A DNA stretch of 5,643 nt, taken from the NCBI GenBank assembly GCA_964427655.1, contig CAYRWE010000313.1, positions 1 to 5,643 of the forward strand, in the 5' to 3' direction. Below the pieces are notes generated by a model. The model was not told the DNA's origin. It made no database searches and worked only from the letters and a program-made list of their open reading frames with translations. Positions 1-5,643 of the stretch are shown piece by piece (positions within the stretch are counted from its first letter, which is position 1; each line of letters opens with the position of its first letter). Source of the stretch: CAVQNQ01 sp964427655 (lineage in GTDB: Bacteria; Acidobacteriota; Terriglobia; Bryobacterales; Bryobacteraceae). The translations under genes and the position numbers were made by a program.

Positions 1-2294
1 ACCACCTTAACTTCAGGTCTGATTCTTCGGAGCTCCGGAAGGACCTCTTCGCCACTCATTCCTGGCATGCTCAGGTCCAGGAGAACCAGCGAGATCGGCC
101 GGGGTTCTCTCTTGAAGACGTCGATTGCCGCCAGCCCGCTGTCTGCCAGCAGGACGCTGAATCCGTACCGCGTGAGCGCCTGCTTGGCCACCTCTCGCAC
201 GGCCTCTTCGTCGTCCACAACAAGAATCGTTCCAGTGCCATGGAAAGTCGTATCGCCGGCCGCGGGCGAGCGGACTTCCGCGGCACGCTCCGCCGCGGGG
301 AACAGGATGTTGAAGCGGCTGCCGCGGCCGCGTTCACTGGTGACCTCGATCGCGCCTTTGTGACCTCGAACAATACCGGCGACAGCCGCAAGCCCGAGTC
401 CGCGCCCTGTGAACTTCGTCGAGAAAAATGGATCGAAGATCCTGGCTTTGGTCGCGTCGTCCATACCGCATCCCGTGTCGGCCACTTGGACCTCGACGTA
501 GGTGCCCGGGCGCAGACCCACGGCTTCTGGGTGCTGGCGGACGTAGTCGTCGCCGAGTTCCCGCACGCCGGTACGGGCCGAGATCAGGCCGGCGCTACTG
601 CCAATGGCTTCTGCCGCATTAAGGACCAGATTCATAAACACCTGCTGCATCTGCCCGCGATCCGCATCTACCGGCGGGAGGTCCGCCTTCAAGTCCAGTT
701 GCAAGGCGATCTTCTTGGAGATGGACGGCTGAACGAGGCTGCTGATTTCAGGAATCAGCTCCGAAATATTGAGGGGTTCGACCAAAAACCGCCCTTTGCC
801 GGAGTAAGCGAGCATCTGTCGAGTCAGGTGGGCGGCCTGCTCCCCGCTTCGGACAACTCGTGCCATCATTTCAAATGCCGGGTGGTTCGTTGGCAGCGCA
901 TCCTGCGCCAGGCTTGCGTTTCCAATGACTCCGACCAGCAGGTTGTTGAAATCGTGCGCAAGGCCCCCCGCCAGCACACCCAGGCTTTCCAGCTTCTGTG
1001 CATCCCGCAGGCGGTCCTGGGCCCGCTTCAGTTCGGTAATGTCGATACCGGATCCTATGAGATACGGCACTCCGTCCACAAGCATGCGAAAGCCGGTCAA
1101 GTAGTACGGCGCCTTGTGGCCGCCTTGGCTCAGGAAGCTCGCTTCAACGCTGGTTCTGCCCTCTTCGAACACGCGGCCGATAGCCCCAGCAACGATCTCC
1201 TTATCGTGCGGGTCGAAGAAGCCGGCCAGGCTCATTTCTCGAATTTGATGCGAGCAGTAGCCGGTGACCTCCTCAAAATTCCGGTTCCAGCGCAGGAGCT
1301 TTCCACCCTCCCTGAAGAGATAGAAGACCCCGGGCATGCTGTTGATAGCCGTTTCTGAAAATGCCTTCTCCCTCAGCAGGCTTTCTTCCGCGTGCTTTCT
1401 TTCGGTGATGTCCCGAAACACCAGCACCGCTCCCACGATTCTGCCGCCTTCCACGATGGGTTCAGTAGTGAATTCGACGGGGAACCGCGTCCCGTCTTTG
1501 CGTCGGAACTCCTCGCCGCCAACGCTTATTGCGCGGCTCGGCAACGATGAAGAGGCGAGGCATTCCTCTACCGGACAGGGACCGCTGCCGGCGAGCTGCT
1601 GGTGGAGCGTTTCGTGCGCGCGCCTCCCGATTAGCTCGGCAGGATCCCAGCCGGTTAACTCCGCGGCGAAGGCGTTGACGGAAGTGATGCGTCCTTCGAG
1701 ATCCAGGCTACAGATGCCTTCGCTCACCGACTGCAGGATCAGTTCAGTCTGGCGTTTGGCCGCCCCCAGTTCAGCCGTTCGTTCCCCGACCAATTTCTCG
1801 AGATCTGCACGGTGCCGGTGCAACTCCTCTTCGCTGTGCAAGCGCTCCAGGGCGGTGCCGGCCAAGCCAGCGATCGCGAGGTAGATATTTAATAACTCCG
1901 TGGATAGAGCATCGGCGCTGTGGTGGCCGATCAGCATCACAGCCTTCGCTTGGTATTCCTCCAGGATGGGAACCACGGCGGTCATCGACGGCATCGGGAC
2001 AAGAAGCACTCGCGAAGCGATGAAGCCGCTTTCCAGCACGTCTGCAACGAGGTTTTGAACTTCCTCCGCGACGATCGACCGCTCTACCGGCCCTTCGGCC
2101 GGCGTGCAGTGATGAACCGAGATTCCGCCGGGGACCCGCTGTCCAAACGCGACCCAGGCCGCCGGAAAGTACGCTACGACGAGCTTGCCCAACTCTTCCC
2201 AGGCATCCTGTTGCGTCTTGATGCGAGCGATATACTGGGCCGATTTGAGGAAAGACTGGAACAACTCTGGTTCGCCGTATTTGGAAAGCTTCAT
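1..2294 (-). CDS. Hybrid sensor histidine kinase (N-terminal sensor domain, PAS-PAS-HisKA-HATPase-REC), 3' end beyond window
   Basis: Cytosolic-looking hybrid kinase; I see no membrane helix. 764 complete codons are visible and the frame is open at the left edge. Residues 1-150 form an unassigned, possibly GAF-like sensor region. A likely coiled-coil linker follows (about 150-185). PAS 1 spans about 185-300 and ends in the typical FRDITERK. PAS 2 spans about 313-425 and ends in GIDITELKRAQ. The HisKA H-box is LAGGLAHDFNN with phospho-acceptor His447. The HATPase domain has N-box Asn559, G1 box DTGCGM (Asp606), F-box FDPFFSTK and G2 box GRGLGL. A receiver domain begins near 688 with acidic pair Asp694/Asp695 and phospho-acceptor Asp740; its conserved Thr/Ser and Lys lie beyond the edge. 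The ATG lies in an ATGA overlap with the activator's stop, and AAGG sits 7 nt upstream. Family assignment is firm. The signal, and a link to corrinoid methyl metabolism, are inferred only from operon position. No DNA-binding output domain is visible. Confidence 0.93.
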   Translation of the reverse strand, partial: MKLSKYGEPELFQSFLKSAQYIARIKTQQDAWEELGKLVVAYFPAAWVAFGQRVPGGISVHHCTPAEGPVERSIVAEEVQNLVADVLESGFIASRVLLVPMPSMTAVVPILEEYQAKAVMLIGHHSADALSTELLNIYLAIAGLAGTALERLHSEEELHRHRADLEKLVGERTAELGAAKRQTELILQSVSEGICSLDLEGRITSVNAFAAELTGWDPAELIGRRAHETLHQQLAGSGPCPVEECLASSSLPSRAISVGGEEFRRKDGTRFPVEFTTEPIVEGGRIVGAVLVFRDITERKHAEESLLREKAFSETAINSMPGVFYLFREGGKLLRWNRNFEEVTGYCSHQIREMSLAGFFDPHDKEIVAGAIGRVFEEGRTSVEASFLSQGGHKAPYYLTGFRMLVDGVPYLIGSGIDITELKRAQDRLRDAQKLESLGVLAGGLAHDFNNLLVGVIGNASLAQDALPTNHPAFEMMARVVRSGEQAAHLTRQMLAYSGKGRFLVEPLNISELIPEISSLVQPSISKKIALQLDLKADLPPVDADRGQMQQVFMNLVLNAAEAIGSSAGLISARTGVRELGDDYVRQHPEAVGLRPGTYVEVQVADTGCGMDDATKARIFDPFFSTKFTGRGLGLAAVAGIVRGHKGAIEVTSERGRGSRFNILFPAAERAAEVRSPAAGDTTFHGTGTILVVDDEEAVREVAKQALTRYGFSVLLADSGLAAIDVFKREPRPISLVLLDLSMPGMSGEEVLPELRRIRPEVKV
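2291..2294 (-). other. ATGA stop/start overlap between activator and histidine kinase genes
   Basis: The activator's TGA and the kinase's ATG share bases in the classic ATGA arrangement. A modest AAGG lies 7 nt before the ATG. The overlap places the sensor kinase in the same transcript as the methyl-transfer module and implies coupled translation. The arrangement is seen directly; the coupling is inferred. Confidence 0.65.
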
Positions 2295-3907
2295 GGTTGC
2301 GCCTTGAGCGGCTGTAGGTATAGGTTCTTGAGAAACAAATCGTCGAAATCGGAGCGCTGGGAGAGATTAATCACCGCCGCCCGCTGGCGGAGCGAGGTCA
2401 GATCGGCGGCGGCCTCCTCCGAAAGCAACAGGCGTTCGCATCCGGCCAGTGCTGTATTTCCACAGAGTTCGACGCGCTCGGCTGCGATCTCCGGCAATAG
2501 ACCGATAGCCTTGGCATTATGGGGATTCAGGTGCTGGCCGAACGCTCCGCAGACACACACCCGGCGCAAGTCCGCAGTGCGCATGCCCGCCTGCGCGAGC
2601 AGCGTCCAGATGCCGGTGCCGATCGCGGCTTTCGCGCGCTGAAACATGTCGACATCCTCGCGTGTCAACCGGAGGCCGGGGTTGGCCGGCTCGATCAGCA
2701 AGCCCTCCCCGCAAGTCACATCGGTGAATTTCCCGGTATTCGTCAAGTCCCCGGCATCGCGCAAACCGGCAATCAAATCGACGAGGCCGGAGCCGCAGAA
2801 CCCCTTCCCGCCGTTCCCGTTCTCTCCGCCGATCGCCGCGAAATGCCACCGGGAGGAGTCCCGTTGCCGCCTGGCACGGTAGATGGCCCCGGTCTCGGCC
2901 GGCATGCCGCACTGTGTTTGACAGCCTTCAAATGCCGGCCCGCCCGCGGCGGAAGTCACCCACAGTGTATTGCCGTCCCAGAGCGCTATCTCCGAGTTTG
3001 TTCCGAAATCGATCAGCAGACCTCCCGCGTTGTCCGTCAAGCCCGTCGCCAGAACGCCAGCCAGAAGATCGGAGCCCACAAAACCGCCGAGTGCGGAAAC
3101 GACCTCCACCGATGCCTGCGGATGGATTCCCAGAATAGCGGGCCACGTTTGACAAGTGTCCAGCCGGCAGTCGATCGGGCGTTCCCAAGACCTCGGCTGC
3201 AGTAATACACTGGAGTCCGTTTGCGTCAAGATCGCCAGCATGGGTGTGTTACCGACTATAGCGATACGGACTACCTTCCCGGGGCTGAAGCCGTCTCGGG
3301 AAGCCATGTCCAGCAGTGCATCTTTAATGGCATCCAGGACGATACGGGCGAGGTTTTGGGCTTGTTCCGGCGATTCACTCGCGGCCATCAGCCGTGTCAG
3401 CACGTCCGTTCCGAAATGGCGTTGCGGATTCATGCCGATGCGGCCCGCGACCCGTCTGCCATTTTCCAGGTCCCGGAGAGCGAGGCTGATATGCGTGGTG
3501 CCCAAGTCCACGGCCAGGCCGTATGTCGCCTCTTTGGAAGGCGTTCCCGCCCGGCCGTTTACGTGCGCCGGGGTCGGGAACAGGCGCGTCGGATCTAAGT
3601 CCCGCCAATTGGATTTCGACGCTTTGCTCAGAACCCGGATGCAAAGATCGCCTTCCGGCATCAACTGGCAAGCGAGGCGCGTGTTCAGCGCGAGCTGGTC
3701 GGGCCGCAGAAGCAGGCGTTCAATCCGGGTCGGCTCACCGGCTTCGCCGCCTTCGACCCGCACGAGGCAGAGGCCACAGGCGCCGTTGCCGCTGCAGCCG
3801 GAACGGACCGGAAGGTCTCCCGCCGCAAGGATTTCGCGAGCGGACGATCCTGGGGCGAAGGGAATTTCCCGCACGGCATCATCGGTAATCGCAATGAGTC
3901 GCGACAC
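2291..3907 (-). CDS. RACo-type reductive activator of corrinoid proteins ([2Fe-2S] ferredoxin domain plus DUF4445/ASKHA ATPase)
   Basis: Predicted 538-aa cytosolic protein that reactivates corrinoid proteins by ATP-dependent reduction of Co(II) to Co(I). The N-terminal domain (about 1-95) has the plant-type [2Fe-2S] pattern, with Cys38, Cys44 and Cys47 in SGCSGNGACGLC and a fourth ligand at Cys80. A linker of about 30 residues leads to an ASKHA fold. Its phosphate-1 motif is LAVDLGTTHISLAL (131-144), its phosphate-2-like motif is LLIDFGTNSEIAL (297-309), then GFCGSGLVDLI (369-379) and the adenosine-type segment VCVCGAFGQHLNP (450-462). The tail (DFDDLFLKNLY) is typical of the family. The N-terminal [2Fe-2S] domain separates it from RamA, which carries [4Fe-4S] centres at its C-terminus. 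The start is GTG; no in-frame ATG lies near it, and the methyltransferase stop is only 6 nt upstream. At 538 aa it is shorter than the Carboxydothermus RACo (about 630 aa), but all motifs are present. Its partner is presumably the corrinoid protein at 4920-5564. Confidence 0.92.
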   Translation of the reverse strand: MSRLIAITDDAVREIPFAPGSSAREILAAGDLPVRSGCSGNGACGLCLVRVEGGEAGEPTRIERLLLRPDQLALNTRLACQLMPEGDLCIRVLSKASKSNWRDLDPTRLFPTPAHVNGRAGTPSKEATYGLAVDLGTTHISLALRDLENGRRVAGRIGMNPQRHFGTDVLTRLMAASESPEQAQNLARIVLDAIKDALLDMASRDGFSPGKVVRIAIVGNTPMLAILTQTDSSVLLQPRSWERPIDCRLDTCQTWPAILGIHPQASVEVVSALGGFVGSDLLAGVLATGLTDNAGGLLIDFGTNSEIALWDGNTLWVTSAAGGPAFEGCQTQCGMPAETGAIYRARRQRDSSRWHFAAIGGENGNGGKGFCGSGLVDLIAGLRDAGDLTNTGKFTDVTCGEGLLIEPANPGLRLTREDVDMFQRAKAAIGTGIWTLLAQAGMRTADLRRVCVCGAFGQHLNPHNAKAIGLLPEIAAERVELCGNTALAGCERLLLSEEAAADLTSLRQRAAVINLSQRSDFDDLFLKNLYLQPLKAQP

Positions 3908-3913
3908 CTTGGG

Positions 3914-4927
3914 CTACCTGTCTCCCCGCGCTGCCTTCACCAGGGCAGCCACATTCTCCGGCGCGGATTCCGGTGGGATCTCGCATCCCGATGAGAGGAT
4001 GAAGCCGCCCCGATCGCGGAAATCGCCGAGGAGCGTCCTCCCTTCCGCTTCGATGTCCGCGGGACTCCCCTCCACGAATGTCATAGGCTTGAGATTCCCC
4101 GTGAGACAGGTGGCGGGAAGCCGGTCTCTGGCCTTGGTAGCAGCCACGCAGTAATCGAAACACGCGAGGTTGGCTCCGGCCGCGGGGTAGTAGGGCAGAA
4201 TTGCGCCGGAGGGGCCGGCGATGTGGAGCCAGCTTGCAAGCGCGCCCGAACCTGCCAGGGCCTGGAAGACCCGCCGCAGCCGCGGAAGCTCGAATTCACG
4301 GAAGAACTGCGGCGGAACGACGGCGGGCGAGGCGGAGGGATCGAATACCAAAACCAGGTGCGCGCCAGCCTCCAGTTGAGCCTGTCCAAACCGAACGACG
4401 ACTTCGGCCGCGAAATCCATCAGGCACTCCAACCGCGAGGGCGCGTCGATCGCCAGATACAGCGCCGCCTCCATACCCAGCAGTTGCGTGGCAAGAGTGA
4501 AGGGCCCCATGACGCAGCCCACCACCAGCACCTCGTTCCCGAGTTCGCTCCGGAGGGTACACAGGGCCTTGAGCATCTCCCCGCAGCGCCCTGCCCTCCG
4601 GCAATCCGGAATCTCAAGTGCGCTGAAATCGCTCGTCCCCGATAGCGCGTATTGCTCGACGACCGGATATCGATCCTGGCGGTACTTCAGAACCGAACCG
4701 AGGGCCTCCGTCTCCACGTTGACATCCATAACCGAGAAGACTGCGTCGTAGCCGTATTGTTTCAAGGCGCTCAATTGACAGCGCGCGAGCGTCTCACCGT
4801 CGCGCACATAGTCGTCTACCCGTACACCGGCGAGCTTAGCGGCATGTGCGAACACCTGCGCGATCACCGGTACCCGATCCGCGTTCCGAAATTGGACGGT
4901 GGCGGCGATCCGCTCCAGGCTATTCAT
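3914..4927 (-). CDS. Uroporphyrinogen decarboxylase-fold corrinoid methyltransferase (MtaA/MtbA/CmuA-like)
   Basis: Predicted 337-aa TIM-barrel protein of the UroD superfamily, in the branch that transfers methyl groups to or from corrinoid proteins rather than decarboxylating porphyrins. Supporting segments are the N-terminal MNSLERIAATVQFRNADRVP, VVGCVMGPFTLATQLLG (135-151), LVFDPSASPAVV (193-204), LHIAGPSGAILPYY (234-247), CLTGNLKPM (274-282) and the glycine-rich end FILSSGCEIPPES (309-321). In MtaA/MtbA a His-X-Cys motif and a distal Cys bind zinc. Here His235 and Cys315 sit at the expected spacing, but the Cys of HxC is Ala237 (codon GCC). The ATG at 4927 was chosen over an upstream in-frame ATG at 4996 because it gives the family-typical N-terminus and overlaps the corrinoid gene's stop (ATGAATAG); the longer form would run 69 nt into that gene. 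The context favours methyl transfer. Whether it loads or unloads the corrinoid protein is not resolved, and true heme-pathway HemE is unlikely. Confidence 0.88.
   Translation of the reverse strand: MNSLERIAATVQFRNADRVPVIAQVFAHAAKLAGVRVDDYVRDGETLARCQLSALKQYGYDAVFSVMDVNVETEALGSVLKYRQDRYPVVEQYALSGTSDFSALEIPDCRRAGRCGEMLKALCTLRSELGNEVLVVGCVMGPFTLATQLLGMEAALYLAIDAPSRLECLMDFAAEVVVRFGQAQLEAGAHLVLVFDPSASPAVVPPQFFREFELPRLRRVFQALAGSGALASWLHIAGPSGAILPYYPAAGANLACFDYCVAATKARDRLPATCLTGNLKPMTFVEGSPADIEAEGRTLLGDFRDRGGFILSSGCEIPPESAPENVAALVKAARGDR
4920..4927 (-). other. Stop/start overlap ATGAATAG between corrinoid protein and methyltransferase genes
   Basis: On the minus strand the methyltransferase ATG lies 5 nt before the TAG of the corrinoid gene, an 8-nt overlap in a different frame. 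No good Shine-Dalgarno sequence lies at normal distance; a GGAGGG sits about 17 nt upstream. This suggests that translation of the methyltransferase depends on ribosomes finishing the corrinoid protein, keeping the two partners in fixed ratio. The overlap is seen; the coupling is inferred. Confidence 0.6.
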
Positions 4928-5564
4928 TTCTCGCGCCTGCAATTCCCTCCAAATAGTGGAGGGTGTCGAAGGCGGACTCCGCCACAAAATCCACATTGAG
5001 CCTGGCGGGCGAGGATTGCTTGAGCGCCGCTCCCCCGGCCAACACTTTCACGCGATTAAGCCCCCGGCCAGTCAGCAGATCCTTCACCTGCCTCACCTGG
5101 GGAACGATCGAGGTAATCAGGCCGCTGATGCCGACTGCCAAAGGCGCTTCCCTTTCCGCCGTTTCGATAAGCTTTGCCAAAGAGCAGTCCTTGCCGCAAT
5201 CGACAACGCGGTAGCCGTCTCCGGTGAGGACCATCCGAACAATGTTCTTCCCCAGATCGTGCACGTCCCCTTCAAGCGACGCAACGACGACGGTTCCCTT
5301 TGTATCGGTACGTGGCGCGCCGGCGGGATATAGGAGCTTCATCACTTCCGTCACGGCGCGGCCGGCCAGCATGATTTCGAGAAGATTGAACTCCTGAAGT
5401 GTGCACTTTGCATCCAGCGCCGACATGGCGGCCTCGACGCCGTTAACGACGATTTGGTTCGTACTGGCCCCAGAGTGCAGGAGCTGTTCGGCCTGCGAAG
5501 CGGCGGCGGCACAATCGCCCTCGAGGATTGCCCGGACGAGACCTTTCATCGCGAAATCACCCAC
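4920..5564 (-). CDS. Methyltransferase cognate corrinoid protein (MtaC/MtbC-like, B12-binding)
   Basis: Predicted 214-aa cytosolic methyl carrier that holds a cobamide and shuttles a methyl group between methyltransferases. Residues about 1-85 form the helical cap domain. Residues about 90-210 form the Rossmann-like B12 domain, with the base-off/His-on signature EGDVHDLGKNIV: Asp100, lower ligand His102 and Gly105 make DxHxxG. SGLITS (about 147-152) and VLAGGAAL near 174-181 are the usual nucleotide-tail contacts. Length fits the MtaC/MttC class. The cap reads GVEAAMSALDAKCTLQEFNL and then LLEIMLAGRAVTEV, instead of the common pattern ending in FLPEL, so it belongs to a divergent subfamily. 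The first possible start is GTG at 5564, since an in-frame stop lies at 5637-5639 with no start codon between. An in-frame ATG at 5549 (MKGLVRAILEGD) is an alternative. It is first in the operon, and its stop overlaps the start of the methyltransferase. Confidence 0.93.
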   Translation of the reverse strand: MGDFAMKGLVRAILEGDCAAAASQAEQLLHSGASTNQIVVNGVEAAMSALDAKCTLQEFNLLEIMLAGRAVTEVMKLLYPAGAPRTDTKGTVVVASLEGDVHDLGKNIVRMVLTGDGYRVVDCGKDCSLAKLIETAEREAPLAVGISGLITSIVPQVRQVKDLLTGRGLNRVKVLAGGAALKQSSPARLNVDFVAESAFDTLHYLEGIAGARNE

Positions 5565-5566
5565 AC

Positions 5567-5573
5567 TTCCTCC
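5567..5573 (-). promoter_or_regulatory. Ribosome binding site of the corrinoid protein gene
   Basis: Minus-strand GGAGGAA is a strong Shine-Dalgarno match. Its GGAGG core ends 4 nt before the GTG at 5564, which is slightly tight. It lies about 17 nt before the alternative ATG at 5549, which is too far. This supports GTG as the start. A second, weaker anti-SD match (GGTGAT, about 5556-5561) precedes the ATG by 6 nt, so initiation at either codon remains possible. Confidence 0.6.
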
Positions 5574-5584
5574 GCGCTGACAAT

Positions 5585-5627
5585 GGTCTCGCTTTTCGCC
5601 AGCTAAGACCCTGGATTCCCAAGGTCC
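5585..5627 (-). promoter_or_regulatory. Leader with two mutually exclusive hairpin possibilities upstream of the operon
   Basis: Within the 79-nt non-coding leader, minus-strand bases 5627-5606 can form a stem of about 9 bp (GGACCTTGG / CCAGGGTCT, with G-U pairs) around a GAAT loop. The 3' arm, GGTCT at 5610-5606, can instead pair with AGACC at 5589-5585. That helix extends through a T-G pair, one bulged A and GCT/AGC around a GGCGAAA loop. The two share 5606-5610 and cannot coexist. No U-tract follows either stem, so a simple terminator is unlikely. No cobalamin-riboswitch B12 box is seen. No convincing promoter is visible before the window edge. The pairing is real in sequence, but any function is speculative. 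Confidence 0.25.
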
Positions 5628-5643
5628 AACGCCCTTTCAAGAA

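Noticed and set aside
71..391. Minus-strand open frame of 106 codons at the left edge
   Set aside because: It is in a different frame from the kinase, whose frame there encodes the end of the HATPase domain and a receiver with Asp694, Asp695 and Asp740. The apparent absence of a long kinase frame is only because its stop lies outside the window.
240..1358. Plus-strand open frame of 372 codons
   Set aside because: It lies wholly antisense to the kinase's HisKA/HATPase/PAS regions. The minus strand there encodes clear motifs, and the plus-strand translation shows no recognisable domain. It is a GC-rich shadow frame.
2087..2102. Perfect 6-bp inverted repeat CCGGCC-CTTC-GGCCGG
   Set aside because: It sits inside the kinase coding region, has no U-tract, and is explained by GC-rich codons. 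There is no sign that it is a terminator or binding site.
1920..2642. Plus-strand open frame of 240 codons
   Set aside because: It spans the activator/kinase junction on the opposite strand, and its His/Arg-rich translation has no family features.
3156..4154. Plus-strand open frame of 332 codons
   Set aside because: It is antisense to the activator and the 3' end of the methyltransferase. Its Ser/Arg-rich composition without motifs is typical of a shadow frame.
5606..5627. Hairpin considered as a terminator of an upstream gene
   Set aside because: No run of T follows the stem on the minus strand, and no upstream coding region is visible within the window to terminate.
5565..5643. Cobalamin riboswitch upstream of the B12 protein gene
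   Set aside because: No B12-box-like sequence is seen, and 79 nt is too short to hold the aptamer. One could still lie beyond the right edge.

Overview
The window looks like a high-GC bacterial chromosome segment read entirely from the minus strand. It holds one compact block of four genes, and the last of them runs off the left edge. In transcription order (right to left) they are: a small corrinoid (B12-binding) protein, a UroD-fold MtaA/MtbA-type methyltransferase, a RACo-type [2Fe-2S]/ASKHA activator of corrinoid proteins, and a large hybrid sensor histidine kinase. Few bases separate neighbours: an 8-nt overlap, a 6-nt gap and a 4-nt ATGA overlap. The block therefore reads as one translationally coupled operon.

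Functionally, the first three genes form a corrinoid-dependent methyl-transfer module. The corrinoid protein carries the cobamide. The UroD-family protein moves a methyl group onto or off it. The activator would use ATP and a low-potential Fe-S electron to reduce Co(II) that forms by accidental oxidation back to the active Co(I) state. The fourth gene is a cytosolic-looking kinase with an unassigned N-terminal sensor domain, two PAS domains, HisKA, HATPase and a receiver. Its position suggests that it senses something tied to this methyl metabolism. No MtaB/MttB-like or MtrH-like partner methyltransferase is visible, so the methyl donor and acceptor cannot be named from this window.

Layout: 1-2294 histidine kinase (3' end missing); 2291-3907 activator; 3914-4927 methyltransferase; 4920-5564 corrinoid protein; 5565-5643 non-coding leader with two overlapping hairpin possibilities. 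There are no RNA genes, mobile elements, CRISPR arrays or long repeats. The long plus-strand open frames are antisense shadows in GC-rich DNA.

The kinase core and the codon use resemble Acidobacteriota (Solibacter-like) or other soil/sediment bacteria, but this taxonomic guess is from memory and weak. The most notable molecular detail is that the methyltransferase keeps the His and the distal Cys of the usual HxC...C zinc site, while the Cys of HxC is Ala.
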